The notes: generated by a model from the letters alone, not told the origin. Positions 16,884 through 26,570 are shown, numbered from the stretch's first letter. The stretch: DNA of 64,000 bases from Microbacterium sp. (GCF_017305435.1 NZ_JAFKIP010000006.1:124001-188000); one strand, 5' to 3'. Numbers and translations are program-made.

Positions 16884-18206
16884 TCAGGGCGCGAGGCGCG
16901 CGACCGTCCGCGGCCGCACGACGAGCCACAGCGACAGGAAGCCGACGACGGCGCAGCCGATCATGACGACGGCCATCGTGGTCGCCGTGATCCCGGCATC
17001 CTTCGCGATCCACCCGACGAGCGGCGAGATGATCCCGGCGACGCCGAAGTTACAGGCGCCGATGAGGGATGCCGCGGTGCCCGCCGCCTTGCCGTGTCGG
17101 TCGAGCGCGAGCACCTGCACGCACGGGAAGGTGAACCCGCACGCGGTCATGAAGACGAAAAGCGGCACCATCGTTCCCCAGAGCCCCGCGCCCAGCTGAT
17201 CCAGCACGACGATGGCCGTGGAGGCGAGGACGAGAACGGCCGTCGACCACGCGAGCACCCACTGCGGCCCGAACCGCGCCGCGAGCCGCGACGCGACCTG
17301 CACGCCGACAACGACGCCCACGGAATTGACGGCGAAGAGCACCCCGTACTGCTGCGGGTCGAAGCCGTAGCCCTCCTGGAAGAGGAACGGCGACGCCGAG
17401 AGGTAGGAGAACAGCCCGCTGAAGGTCATCCCGCCGATGATGAGCACGCCGATGAACACGCGGTCGCGCAGGACGCTGCGGTAGCGCTGCAGCACGGTCG
17501 CCCCGCCCTTCTCCTGCCGGCGCGCGACGGGGAGCGTCTCGGGCACGATCACGATCGCCGAGACGAGCATGACGAGTCCGTATGCCGCGAGCACGACGAA
17601 GATGCCTCGCCAGGGCATGATCGCGAGGAGGGCCGAGCCGATGAGCGGTGCTGCGACGGGGGCGACGCCGGAGACGAGGGCGAGGCGGCTCAGCATCACG
17701 ACGAGCCGACGACCGCCGAAGAGGTCGCGGACGATCGCCATGGCGACGACGCCGCCCGCGGCGGCGCCCATCCCCATGAGCACCCGGGCGACGCTGAGCA
17801 GCTCGAGCGAGGGGGCGAGGGCGGCGCCCGTGCTCGCGACGACGTGCAGCGCGGTGACCGACAAGAGCGGGATGCGCCGACCCACCTTGTCGCTGAGCGG
17901 ACCGACGATGAGCTGCCCGAGCGCGAACCCGATCATCGTGCCGGTGAGCGTCAGCTGGATCGCCGCGGCGGTCGTGTGGAAGTCGGCCTGCAGGACGGGG
18001 AAGGCCGGCAGGTAGAGATCGATCGTGAATGGGCCGAGAGCGGTGAGGGCCCCGAGCAGGATGATGTAGACGACACGGCGCGACGTCGTGATCGCGTCGC
18101 CCGGGTGCAGCACGATCGGTGCGGTGGAGGGCGAGGAGGAGCGGTCGATGTCGCGCACGGGGGTCCCGTCGATGAGGGGGTGGGAGCTCGAGGAGCGGTG
18201 ACGCAC
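16884..18206 (-). CDS. Bcr/CflA-type multidrug MFS transporter
   Basis: A 440-residue major facilitator with 12 predicted helices after an N-terminal cytoplasmic tail of about 45 residues. The motif LGALTALGPFTIDLYLPAFPVLQADF and the loop GPLSDKVGRRIPLL (MFS motif A) identify the DHA1 Bcr/CflA group, which exports drugs such as bicyclomycin, chloramphenicol or sulfonamides using the proton gradient. It is divergent from the DUF3105 gene across 137 bp. The exact start within the hydrophilic N-terminus is uncertain. Confidence 0.9.
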   Translation of the reverse strand: MRHRSSSSHPLIDGTPVRDIDRSSSPSTAPIVLHPGDAITTSRRVVYIILLGALTALGPFTIDLYLPAFPVLQADFHTTAAAIQLTLTGTMIGFALGQLIVGPLSDKVGRRIPLLSVTALHVVASTGAALAPSLELLSVARVLMGMGAAAGGVVAMAIVRDLFGGRRLVVMLSRLALVSGVAPVAAPLIGSALLAIMPWRGIFVVLAAYGLVMLVSAIVIVPETLPVARRQEKGGATVLQRYRSVLRDRVFIGVLIIGGMTFSGLFSYLSASPFLFQEGYGFDPQQYGVLFAVNSVGVVVGVQVASRLAARFGPQWVLAWSTAVLVLASTAIVVLDQLGAGLWGTMVPLFVFMTACGFTFPCVQVLALDRHGKAAGTAASLIGACNFGVAGIISPLVGWIAKDAGITATTMAVVMIGCAVVGFLSLWLVVRPRTVARLAP

Positions 18207-18211
18207 GAATC

Positions 18212-18240
18212 TCGAAACGATTCGGCGAGCTTTCTATGAT
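18212..18240 (+). promoter_or_regulatory. Possible sigma-70 promoter for the DUF3105-DUF305 genes
   Basis: TCGAAA (18212-18217) and TATGAT (18235-18240) are separated by 17 bp, giving a good -10 and a moderate -35. Transcription would start near 18247, about 97 nt before the DUF3105 ATG. Assignment rests on consensus match only. Confidence 0.45.
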
Positions 18241-18343
18241 ATTGCCGACAGTGATGCGCGAGCCGCCCCGCCGGCATATTCGTCTGCATAGGATCGGATC
18301 ACCGGCGACGTCCGCGCCGGAATCCCGAGCCGAGATCACGCAC

Positions 18344-19063
18344 ATGACCCCGACTTCACAGCCCCCCTCCCCGAAGCGCGCGAGCGGCAACCCCGCAACG
18401 CAGGCGCGAATCGACCTCACCGTCAAGCAGCAGCGCGAACTCCAGAAGCAGGAGAAGCTGGCGGAGTACCAGCGCCAGCTCGCGAAGCGCCGCCGCAGCC
18501 GGCTCACGTGGTGGGTCGTGGGGGGCGTGGCCGCCCTCACGGTCGTCGGCGTCGTCGCGGCATCCCTCATCTTCGCGCCGGCCCCTGCCCCCACCTACGA
18601 GGCCGGGGGCACCGGCGCCACGATCGACGGCGTCGAGACGTTCACGAACGAGACCCGTCACGTCGAGGGCACGGTGGACTACCCGCAGAACCCGCCCGCG
18701 GGCGGACCGCACAACCAGTATTGGCTGAACTGCGGTGTCTACGACCGGCCGCAGCAGAACGAGTACGCCGTGCACTCACTCGAGCACGGCGCCATCTGGG
18801 TGACGTATGACGCCGCGCAGGTCTCGGGCGACGAGCTCGCGACGCTCCGCTCTCACCTGCCGTCGACCTACACGATCCTCTCACCGTACGAGGGTCTGCC
18901 CGCCCCCATCGTCCTGAGCGGCTGGAACACGCAGCTGCAGCTGCAGGATGCCTCCGATGCGCGCATCCCCGCGTTCTTCGAGGAGTACTGGCGCAGCCAG
19001 AACGTGCCCGAGCCGGCGGCGGCCTGCACCGGGGCGATCGACGGGCCCGGCAAGCAGTCGTGA
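18344..19063 (+). CDS. DUF3105 membrane protein
   Basis: A 239-residue protein with a charged cytoplasmic N-terminal coiled-coil-like region (KQQRELQKQEKLAEYQRQLAKRRR), one transmembrane helix (WWVVGGVAALTVVGVVAASLIF) and an extracytoplasmic DUF3105 domain. The hallmark block is visible: YPQNPPAGGPHN, WLNCGVYDRPQQNEYAVHSLEHGAIWVTY, rich in His, Cys and Tyr that could bind metal. The ATG at 18344 is preferred over an upstream ATG at 18236 whose extra residues overlap the promoter. The DUF305 gene starts inside its stop codon (GTGA). Function unknown; metal handling is suspected from the pairing. Confidence 0.85.
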   Translation: MTPTSQPPSPKRASGNPATQARIDLTVKQQRELQKQEKLAEYQRQLAKRRRSRLTWWVVGGVAALTVVGVVAASLIFAPAPAPTYEAGGTGATIDGVETFTNETRHVEGTVDYPQNPPAGGPHNQYWLNCGVYDRPQQNEYAVHSLEHGAIWVTYDAAQVSGDELATLRSHLPSTYTILSPYEGLPAPIVLSGWNTQLQLQDASDARIPAFFEEYWRSQNVPEPAAACTGAIDGPGKQS

Positions 19064-19737
19064 GCCCCTCGGACGGCGACGCCCCCGAACGCGCCCTGCC
19101 GCCGTGGTGGGCGGTGCTCCTCGTCGCCGTGGCTGTCATCGCGCTGGCGTTCGCGATCGGGCGTTTCTCGACGTTCGGCGCGAGCGGAGCCGCAGCGCTC
19201 CCCGGCACCGACTCCCCCGAGGCGGGCTTCGCGCGCGACATGCAGGTGCACCACGGCCAGGCCGTCGAGATGGCGATGGACATCTACCGCACCACCGAGA
19301 GCGAGGACGTGCGCGTGCTCGCGTACGACATCGCCACGACGCAGTCCGCGCAGAAGGGCGAGTTCTACGACTGGCTCGTGAAGTGGAACCTGCCGCAGTC
19401 CGGCGGCCCGCTCATGGCCTGGATGGCCGCGGCCCCGTCCGGTCATGAGCACGTCACGACGCTGAACGCCACCGAGGCCGAGCTCAGGGCGCAGATGGGG
19501 ATGGCGACGGACGGCGAGCTCGCGGCGATGCGCGCGGCGACGGGCACGGATGCCGACTGCCGCTTCCTCACCCTGATGATCCGCCACCACGAGGGCGCGA
19601 TCCCGATGGCCCAGGCGCTCGTCTCTCTCGGCAGCGAGCCGCGCGCCCTGCAGGTGGCGCAGAGCGTCATCGCGACGCAGTCCGCGGAGATCGACCTCAT
19701 GACCTCGCTGCAGAAGTCCCTCGCCTGCACGCCCTGA
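19060..19737 (+). CDS. DUF305 protein, predicted metal/copper-associated
   Basis: A 225-residue membrane-anchored protein beginning at a GTG that overlaps the DUF3105 stop by 4 bp. One N-terminal helix (about 13-35) is followed by a DUF305 domain made of two ferritin-like halves, each with its His motif: FARDMQVHHGQAVEMAM and FLTLMIRHHEGAIPMA. DUF305 proteins are often encoded beside copper-handling genes and the paired HH motifs suggest metal binding. Translational coupling with DUF3105 argues that the two act together at the cell surface. Confidence 0.88.
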   Translation: MSPSDGDAPERALPPWWAVLLVAVAVIALAFAIGRFSTFGASGAAALPGTDSPEAGFARDMQVHHGQAVEMAMDIYRTTESEDVRVLAYDIATTQSAQKGEFYDWLVKWNLPQSGGPLMAWMAAAPSGHEHVTTLNATEAELRAQMGMATDGELAAMRAATGTDADCRFLTLMIRHHEGAIPMAQALVSLGSEPRALQVAQSVIATQSAEIDLMTSLQKSLACTP

Positions 19738-19755
19738 CGCGCGGCGCTCGCGGTG

Positions 19756-22605
19756 TCAGCCCGCGTGGAGCACGGGGCGGAAGAAGCGGGTTCCGGGCGG
19801 CAGCCACAGCGCCGCGATGACCGCGGTGTGCAGCACGATCTGCGCGATCGACCAGCCGCTGAAGTCGTGCGTCTCGATGAGGCTCCACACCTGCAGCGCC
19901 ATGAGGATCGCGGCGAGCGCCGTGACGAAGACCCGCGACAGCCCGCTGCCGCGTCCCAGGCCGGATGCCGCGGCGACGGAGAGCAGCCCGAAGAGCATGA
20001 TCCCCGACCCGATGAGGGAGACCTCGACCACTTCGCCTTCCGCGACGTCGTACCGACTGAGGAGGAACAGGAGCCCGAAGAGCGCACTCGCGAGCCCGCC
20101 GAGGTAGACGAGTACCACGGCGATCGCGACCGGCACAGGCCGACGTGCTCGCTCCACGGGGTGACCGGCGAGCGCGTGCGTGCCGCCCGCGGCTTCGGTG
20201 CGCGCGACGTAGCGCCGCTGGATCGCGCGGATGACCTCGATGAGGACGATCGCGACGATGCCGTAGAGCGCGATCACGAACGCCGTGTCCTGCCCGGGGT
20301 CGACGAGCACGAAGAAGCTCCGCGCGAGCGGAACGCTGAAGATCACGACGAGCGCGATGAACATCGCGCCGACGACGGCGCCCTTGTAGCGGTTCAGCGG
20401 GCGGGCGAGCGCACCGAGGATCCAGATTCCGACGACGGCGAGGATGATGGTCGCGCCGGTGCGCAGCTGGTCCACATCGACGCCGCCGCGCACCGTCAGC
20501 GTGTAGAAGGTGAGGGTCAGGGCGACGACGACACCGGCGGGGATCGCGAAGCTCAGCGATCGCCGGAGGAAGCCGGGGATGTAGCGCTGCGCATTCGGCA
20601 TGAGCGCGAGGAAGAACGCGGGGATGCCGATCGTCAGCCCGTCGGTGATCGAGAGCTGCCGGGGCAGGAAGGGGAACTCCAGCACGAGCACGCCGAAGAG
20701 GACCGCGAGGAGCGTCGCGTAGACGGTCTTGGTGAGGAAGAGCATCGAGACCCGCTCGATGTTGGCGATGACCTGCCGCCCCTCGGCCACGACGTCGGGC
20801 AGATGCGAGAACTTGCCGTCGAGGAGCACGATCCGCGCGACCGCCTTCGTCGCGGGCGATCCGGAGTTCATCGCGATGCCCATGTCGGCGGTCTTGATCG
20901 CGAGGGCGTCGTTGACCCCGTCGCCGGTCATCGCGACGGTGTGCCCACGCGACTGCAGCGCTTCGACCATGCGCTTCTTCTGATCGGGCGTCACGCGCCC
21001 GAAGACGAGGTTCTGCTCCAGCACGTCGGCGAGCGCGGCGTCGTCCTCGGGGAGGGTGCGCGCGTCGTAGCCCTCGGCGGCATCCAACCCCACCTCACGC
21101 GCGATGGCGGCGACGGTGCGGGGATTGTCGCCCGAGATCACGCGGATGCCGACGCCCTGCTCCTGGAAGTAGGCGAGCGTCTGCGCGGCGTCGCTGCGGA
21201 CCTTCTCGCGGAAGGTCAGCACGGCGGCCGGACGGACACCCTCCGGCAGCTGCTCGTCCTCCGCCTGCGACGCGGTGAGGGATGCCGGAGCGAACCCCAG
21301 CACGAGAGTGCGACGCCCCGACGCGGCGCGGTCGATCACGATCGAGCCGAGCGGGTCCGCGGCATCCGTCGCGGCGGCGCCGAAGATCATCTCGGGAGCC
21401 CCCAGCACCCAGGTGCCGTCTGCGCCGGCGAACGACACCGCGCTCCACTTGCGCGCCGACGAGAACGCGATCGTCTCGGCCGCCTCCCGCGCGGGTTCGT
21501 CGCCGAACGGCTCCTGCAGCGTGCGCGCGGTCGCGTTCGCCTCGGGCGCCCGTCCGTACCAGCCGAGCGTCTCCCGCCACCCCGGCGTCTCGGTGAGCAC
21601 GGTGACGTCGCCGTAGGTGATCTCTCCCTCGGTGAGGGTGCCGGTCTTGTCGAGGCAGATGACGTCGACGCGCGCGAGCCCTTCCACCGCGGGGAGCTCG
21701 TTGACGAGCACCTGCCGGTTCGCGAGACGCGCAGCGCCGACGGCGAAGGTGATCGAGGTCATGAGGACGAGTCCCAGCGGGATCATCGCTGTCAGCGACG
21801 CGATCGTGTTGACGACGGCCTGTACCCATGTCCCGGTGTGCCACGCCTCCGCCCAGCCGCCCGCGGCCTGCATCTGCGCGTTCAGGACGAGCAGGCCCAC
21901 GGGACCGATGGCCCAGCCGACCCAGGTGAGCACGCGATTGATCGAGTCGCGCAGCTCCGACCCCACGAGCGAGAAGCGCTTCGCCTCGTCGGCGAACGTG
22001 TTGGCGTAGGAATCGGCGCCCACGCGCACGACCTGGGCCGCGCCGTCGCCGCCGACGACGATCGAGCCGGAGAGCGCGTCGTCGCCCTCGTGCTTGTCGA
22101 TCGCGTCGGCCTCGCCCGTGAGCATCGACTCGTCGATCTGCAGGCCCCGTGTGGACAGGACCCGGGCGTCCGCGGGCAGCTGGTCGCCGGCCCGCAGAAC
22201 CAGGATGTCGCCGAGGACGACCTCGCCGGGCGGGATCTCGCTCTCCACGCCGTCGCGGCGGACGCGGGCGCTCGCCGCGTTGAGGAGGGCGAGCCGGTCG
22301 AGCGCGGCCTTCGCACGGAACTCCTGCACGGAGCCGATGATCGCGTTCGCGATCGCCGCGAACCCGAAGAGGGCATCCTGCCAGCGGCCCAGGACGAACA
22401 GGATGCCGAAGCACGCGAACACGATCCCGTTGAAGAGGGTGAAGACGTTCGCGCGGATGATGCTGCCCGCGCTCCGGCTCGTCTCGGCCTTGTAGGCATT
22501 GGCCTGCCCCGCCGCGGTGCGCCGTTCGACCTCCGCCGCAGTGAGGCCGCGCGTCGGATCGACGACCTCGTCGAGGGTGGCGGGAGTCGGGAACGGGGAG
22601 GCCAT
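19756..22605 (-). CDS. P-type cation ATPase, CtpE-like
   Basis: A 949-residue HAD-type P-ATPase. It has the phosphorylation motif DKTGT (Asp319), actuator TGEAD (163-167), hinge TGDGVNDALAIKTADMGIAM, and a fourth-helix motif MIPLGLVL (274-281), unlike the PEGLP of classical calcium pumps but similar to mycobacterial CtpE, reported as a calcium transporter. The protein is longer than CtpE because of an extra C-terminal membrane region of about four helices after position 800. The ion is inferred, not shown. It is convergent with the DUF305 gene and stands 32 bp beyond the sugar permease stop. Confidence 0.85.
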   Translation of the reverse strand: MASPFPTPATLDEVVDPTRGLTAAEVERRTAAGQANAYKAETSRSAGSIIRANVFTLFNGIVFACFGILFVLGRWQDALFGFAAIANAIIGSVQEFRAKAALDRLALLNAASARVRRDGVESEIPPGEVVLGDILVLRAGDQLPADARVLSTRGLQIDESMLTGEADAIDKHEGDDALSGSIVVGGDGAAQVVRVGADSYANTFADEAKRFSLVGSELRDSINRVLTWVGWAIGPVGLLVLNAQMQAAGGWAEAWHTGTWVQAVVNTIASLTAMIPLGLVLMTSITFAVGAARLANRQVLVNELPAVEGLARVDVICLDKTGTLTEGEITYGDVTVLTETPGWRETLGWYGRAPEANATARTLQEPFGDEPAREAAETIAFSSARKWSAVSFAGADGTWVLGAPEMIFGAAATDAADPLGSIVIDRAASGRRTLVLGFAPASLTASQAEDEQLPEGVRPAAVLTFREKVRSDAAQTLAYFQEQGVGIRVISGDNPRTVAAIAREVGLDAAEGYDARTLPEDDAALADVLEQNLVFGRVTPDQKKRMVEALQSRGHTVAMTGDGVNDALAIKTADMGIAMNSGSPATKAVARIVLLDGKFSHLPDVVAEGRQVIANIERVSMLFLTKTVYATLLAVLFGVLVLEFPFLPRQLSITDGLTIGIPAFFLALMPNAQRYIPGFLRRSLSFAIPAGVVVALTLTFYTLTVRGGVDVDQLRTGATIILAVVGIWILGALARPLNRYKGAVVGAMFIALVVIFSVPLARSFFVLVDPGQDTAFVIALYGIVAIVLIEVIRAIQRRYVARTEAAGGTHALAGHPVERARRPVPVAIAVVLVYLGGLASALFGLLFLLSRYDVAEGEVVEVSLIGSGIMLFGLLSVAAASGLGRGSGLSRVFVTALAAILMALQVWSLIETHDFSGWSIAQIVLHTAVIAALWLPPGTRFFRPVLHAG

Positions 22606-22637
22606 GGGCTGAGCCTAGAGCCTCCCCGCTCTCCGGA

Positions 22638-23615
22638 TCAGCCCTTCGTCGCGCCCGCGAGCAGGCCGCGCACGAAGAAGCGCTGCAGGCCGAAGAACAC
22701 GAGCAGCGGCACGATGATCGAGATGAACGTGCCCGCCGCCTGCAGGAACCACTTGTTCCCCCACGTGCCCGACAGCGAATTCAGCGATTGGGTCAGCGGC
22801 AGCGACGACGACGGCGCGAAGATCGTGGCCACGAGCAGGTCGTTCCACACCCAGATGAACTCGAGCACCGCGAAGGAGGCGAGGGCAGGCGCCGCGAGGG
22901 GCAGGATCATCCGGAAGAAGATCTGGCCATGACCGGCGCCGTCCACGCGCGCGGCCTCGATGACCTCGCTCGGGATCTCGGCGATGAAGTTGTGCAGCAG
23001 GAACACCGCGAGCGGCAGCGCGAAGATCGTGTGCGCGATCCACACGGTCGCGAAGCTGTGGTCCATGTCGCGCAGCGCGAACCCGGGGAACACCGTGACC
23101 TCGCCGATCGTGAGGCCGCGTGAGAACAGGCTCAGCAGCGGCACGAGGGCCATCTGCAACGGCACGATCTGCAACGCGAACACCGCGATGAAGGCGATGT
23201 TGCGCCCCTTGAAGTCGATCCACGCGAAGGCGTACGCGAGGAGCGACGCGACCGCGAGCGCGAAGAACACGACCGGGATGGTGATCGCGAGCGAGTTCAG
23301 GAACGACTGACCGAGGGTCAGGGCGGTCCCGCCCGAGTTCAGCGCCTCCGAATAGTTCGACAGCGTGAACGACGGATCGACGAACACCGTCCACCAACCG
23401 GTCGACTGCACGTCGGCGCCGGGGCGGAACGAGGTGACGAACAACCCGAAGGTCGGGATCGTCCAGAAGAAGGCGATGATGATCGCCGCGATCGTGGCGC
23501 CCTTGGAGGTGAGGCGCTTGCGCGCCATCGCCTCGTTCTTGCGCGTGTCGCGTGCGACCTGCCGCGCCGTGCGCGCGTCCGCGATCGGCTCGATGATGTC
23601 GACCCCGGTGCTCAT
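22638..23615 (-). CDS. Carbohydrate ABC transporter permease (AglG/MalG-type)
   Basis: A 325-residue inner-membrane permease with six predicted helices. The EAA loop appears as SEVIEAARVDGAGHGQIFFRMILPLAAPAL, which contacts the ATPase. The ATG at 23615 overlaps the stop of the upstream permease gene by 4 bp; a longer frame through the other permease is an overlap artefact. Together with the other permease and the binding protein it forms a sugar importer without its own ATPase gene, so it probably uses a shared MsiK-type ATPase. Substrate is unknown; alpha-glucosides are plausible. Confidence 0.92.
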   Translation of the reverse strand: MSTGVDIIEPIADARTARQVARDTRKNEAMARKRLTSKGATIAAIIIAFFWTIPTFGLFVTSFRPGADVQSTGWWTVFVDPSFTLSNYSEALNSGGTALTLGQSFLNSLAITIPVVFFALAVASLLAYAFAWIDFKGRNIAFIAVFALQIVPLQMALVPLLSLFSRGLTIGEVTVFPGFALRDMDHSFATVWIAHTIFALPLAVFLLHNFIAEIPSEVIEAARVDGAGHGQIFFRMILPLAAPALASFAVLEFIWVWNDLLVATIFAPSSSLPLTQSLNSLSGTWGNKWFLQAAGTFISIIVPLLVFFGLQRFFVRGLLAGATKG

Positions 23616-24961
23616 CGGATCTCCCTCTGCTTCCGGATCTGGATGACGTTGAACACGATCAGCGGCGTGACGAACAGGAACAGCACGACCGCGAGGGCGG
23701 CCGAGTGCCCGTAGCTCTGGAAGCGCTGCTGCTGGTTGACCATCTCGAACGCGAGCACGCTCGTGTTCGAGCGGCCGCCGGTCATGACGGCGACGATGTC
23801 GTAGATCTTGAGCGCCCCGATGGCGACGGTCGTGACGACCACGACGATCGACGAGCGGATGCCGGGGACCGTGACGTTGCGGAACCTCTCCCACGCGTTC
23901 GCGCCGTCGAGCTCGGCCGCCTCGTTCTGCTCCGCGGGCACCGCCTTGATGGCCGCGGAGAGGATCACCATCGCGAGCCCGGTCTGCGACCAGACGAACA
24001 CGACCATGAGCAGCAGGCTGTTCACGAGCGGCGTCACGCTCAGCCACGAGACGGGCTCGCCGCCGAAGGCCGTGACGATCGCGTTCAGGATGCCGAGCTG
24101 ATCGCCCTGGCGATAGTCGTACACGAACTTCCAGATGATGCCGGCGCCGACGAACGAGATCGCGAACGGCATGAAGATGAGGACCTTGAGGAACTTCTCT
24201 CCGCGCGCCCGGTCGATGAAGACGGCGTACGCGAGTCCGATGATCGTCGCCACGGCGGGGGCCACCAGCACCCAGATCACCGTGTTGATGACCGACCAGA
24301 ACCCCTCCGGGTTGGTGAAGACCCAGACGTAGTTCTCCATGCCGACGAAGTCCTTGCCGGTCTTGTCGAAGAACGACTGCACGAACGTGGCGATCGCCGG
24401 GTAGATGAGGCCGATGAGCAGGAGGATGACCGCGGGAGCGGCGAACAGGACGAGCTGGAACAGGTACCCCGCCCCCTCCCGCGACCGGTAGTCGAGGAGG
24501 AACAGCACCCCGCCGAGCACGACGGCGATGCCGAGGACGTAGAACACGGCGTTCTGATAGGGCCGCAGCATCATGAACGCGATCACCGGGATCGCGAAGC
24601 ACGCCACCAGGCGCAGCCAGAAGTAGAAGCGTCCGGGGCGCGGGGCGAACTCGATGAGCAGCAGGAGAAGCCCGATCACGGCGCCGAACACGACGAGGAC
24701 GATCGGGATCTGCACGAGCTGATGCTGGTTCCCGAGCCACTGGAAGAAGCTGTTCAACGAGAAGCCGAGCGTGGTCGGCGAGGTCTCGCGCGGGGTCTGG
24801 ACGATGAGGAAGATGAAGAGTGCGACGACGATGATCGCACCGACGAGCAGGATCAGGGTCGACCCGCGCGTGCCGCGTTCGTCGCGGCGGCCGGACGGAC
24901 GCGTCCCCGGCGGTTCTGCCGAAGCCGACATCGTGGGCTTCGCGGTCGTGGTCTCGGGCAT
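23612..24961 (-). CDS. Sugar ABC transporter permease with extended N-terminal membrane domain (AglF-like)
   Basis: A 449-residue permease, longer than the usual 300 because about three extra helices precede the standard six-helix core. The EAA loop is KAVPAEQNEAAELDGANAWERFRNVTVPGIRSS. This extended form resembles AglF of alpha-glucoside systems. It begins 111 bp after the binding-protein stop, with a strong hairpin between, and overlaps the next permease by 4 bp. The role in sugar import follows from family and gene order. Confidence 0.9.
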   Translation of the reverse strand: MPETTTAKPTMSASAEPPGTRPSGRRDERGTRGSTLILLVGAIIVVALFIFLIVQTPRETSPTTLGFSLNSFFQWLGNQHQLVQIPIVLVVFGAVIGLLLLLIEFAPRPGRFYFWLRLVACFAIPVIAFMMLRPYQNAVFYVLGIAVVLGGVLFLLDYRSREGAGYLFQLVLFAAPAVILLLIGLIYPAIATFVQSFFDKTGKDFVGMENYVWVFTNPEGFWSVINTVIWVLVAPAVATIIGLAYAVFIDRARGEKFLKVLIFMPFAISFVGAGIIWKFVYDYRQGDQLGILNAIVTAFGGEPVSWLSVTPLVNSLLLMVVFVWSQTGLAMVILSAAIKAVPAEQNEAAELDGANAWERFRNVTVPGIRSSIVVVVTTVAIGALKIYDIVAVMTGGRSNTSVLAFEMVNQQQRFQSYGHSAALAVVLFLFVTPLIVFNVIQIRKQREIR

Positions 24962-25018
24962 GGGGCGTGGCCTCCGTGTGCTTCTGCGGACGCGGAACGG
25001 GTGTCGTACGGGGTGTGA

Positions 25019-25057
25019 CGGTGGTGGGATGCCGGCGGCACCGGCATCCCACCACCG
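25019..25057 (-). terminator. 17-bp perfect hairpin between binding-protein and permease genes
   Basis: Positions 25019-25035 are the exact complement of 25041-25057, leaving a 5-nt loop, 15 bp after the binding-protein stop. No T-run follows. Its place in the operon suggests mRNA stabilisation or partial termination, which would make binding protein more abundant than permeases. Role is inferred. Confidence 0.65.
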
Positions 25058-25072
25058 CTCACGGGGTGTGGA

Positions 25073-26404
25073 TCAGTTGTTGTAGCCGGCCTGGATGTCG
25101 CTGAGGACCGTGGCCTGGTCCTTGCCGTCGATCCAGTCGACCATGCCCTTCCAGAACGAGCCGGAGCCGACCGTTGCGGGCATGAGGTCGGATGCGTCGA
25201 AGCGGACCGTCGTCTTCGGGTCCTGCAGCAGCGTCATCGCGTCCGTGAGGAACTCGCTGGAGGCGAGCGACGGGTCAGCGTTCTTGTTGGCCGAGATCAC
25301 GCCGCCGAGCTTGACACGCGCGTTGGCGAAGTCGGCCGACGCCATGAACTCCTGCACCTTGGCAGTCGCCTCATTGTCGTTGAACGCGGCGACGAACTCG
25401 CCACCGGCCTCGACCTGCGACTCGCCGGCCTTCGTGCCGGGGAGCACGAACGCGTAGACGTCACCGTCGGCTGCGACCTTCGGGGTCGCGCCCGCCGCCG
25501 TCTTCACGTCGAGGAAGTTCGACGAGAGGAACGACGCCTGGTGCGTCATCGGGCACGTGCCGTCGGCCACCTTCGCGGCGACGTCGGCGAACGCCGTCGA
25601 GTTGATGCTGCGCACGTCGCCGAAGCCCGCGTTGACGTAGGCCGGGTTCAGCAGGATCTTGCCGAGGGAGTCGAACGCGTCGACGATCGGCTGGTCGGTG
25701 AACTTGACGTCGCCGGCCACCCACTTGTCGTAGACATCGGTGCCCGACTGACGCAGCACGAGGTCCTCGATCCAGTCGGTTCCGGGCCAGCCCGAGGCGG
25801 TGCCCGACTCGAATCCGGCGCACCAGGGGGCGCTGCCCGTCTTCTCCTGGATCGTCTGGGTGAGAGTCAGCAGCTCATCCCAGGTCGTCGGGACCTCGAC
25901 GCCCCATTCCTTGAACTTCGCCGGCGAGTACCAGACGTAGCCCTTGACGTTGGCGAGCATCGGCGCGGCATAGAACGTGCCGTCGACCGTGCCGTACGTC
26001 TTCCAGTCCGACGACCAGTTCTCGTCCACGGCCTTGTCGACCGCGTCGGGAGCCTTGACGACGTCACCCGTGCCGATGAGGGTCTGCAGGAGACCCGGCT
26101 GCGGGACGATCGCAAGGTCGGGCGCGTCTCCACCGGTCACCTTGGTGACGATGTTGCCCTCGAAGCCCTTGTCGCCGGTGTACTCGACCTTGATGCCGGT
26201 GTCCTCGGTGAACTTGGCGAACGACTGCTGCAGCAGATCCGCCTCGGATCCGGTGATGCCGCCCGAGATGCGAACGGTCTGTCCTTCGGCCGAACCGCTG
26301 CTGTCGCCGCCGCTCGAACCCCCCTCGGCACAGCCCGCGAGCGCAAAACCAGCGACGCTGATGACGGCGATCGGAACGATCCACCGACGTTGAGTGTTCC
26401 GCAC
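25073..26404 (-). CDS. Extracellular solute-binding lipoprotein of sugar ABC importer
   Basis: A 443-residue periplasmic-type binding protein anchored as a lipoprotein: signal peptide MRNTQRRWIVPIAVISVAGF followed by lipobox ALAGC near residue 23. The mature domain fits family 1 solute-binding proteins (VRISGGITGSEADLLQQSF, DAPDLAIVPQPGLLQTL, WYSPAKFKEWGVEVPTTWDELL). The GTG at 26404 has AGGAGG six bases upstream, so the longer ATG frame is rejected. It leads the operon with two permeases and is divergent from a LacI-type regulator. Confidence 0.92.
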   Translation of the reverse strand: MRNTQRRWIVPIAVISVAGFALAGCAEGGSSGGDSSGSAEGQTVRISGGITGSEADLLQQSFAKFTEDTGIKVEYTGDKGFEGNIVTKVTGGDAPDLAIVPQPGLLQTLIGTGDVVKAPDAVDKAVDENWSSDWKTYGTVDGTFYAAPMLANVKGYVWYSPAKFKEWGVEVPTTWDELLTLTQTIQEKTGSAPWCAGFESGTASGWPGTDWIEDLVLRQSGTDVYDKWVAGDVKFTDQPIVDAFDSLGKILLNPAYVNAGFGDVRSINSTAFADVAAKVADGTCPMTHQASFLSSNFLDVKTAAGATPKVAADGDVYAFVLPGTKAGESQVEAGGEFVAAFNDNEATAKVQEFMASADFANARVKLGGVISANKNADPSLASSEFLTDAMTLLQDPKTTVRFDASDLMPATVGSGSFWKGMVDWIDGKDQATVLSDIQAGYNN

Positions 26405-26460
26405 GTGATTCCTCCTCGTTGAGTGCGTAATTCGATTGCCTGCGCATGGTGCTGTCGTAG

Positions 26461-26477
26461 GGAACCGATTCCACATC
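26461..26477 (-). promoter_or_regulatory. Operator-like site before the sugar ABC operon
   Basis: GGAACCGATTCCACATC is an imperfect palindrome with a central CG, as in LacI-family operators. It lies 57 bp before the binding-protein start. The core GATGTGGAA-CG-TT is shared (in reverse) with the site at 26571-26586. Confidence 0.55.
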
Positions 26478-26570
26478 ACCGTATTGGACTTCCTCACGGA
26501 TCGCAAGATCGGCGCGATCACGAGCAGGTAACGGCCGTTAGGAGTCGTGGGAGCGCGACCATATCAAATG

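Noticed and set aside
19753-22932. 1059-codon open frame on the plus strand
   Set aside because: Antisense to the P-type ATPase with no recognisable domain.
22638-25055. 805-residue apparent fusion of two permeases
   Set aside because: The first part is out of frame with the upstream permease and not permease-like; an internal ATG at 23615 with 4-bp overlap is the real start.
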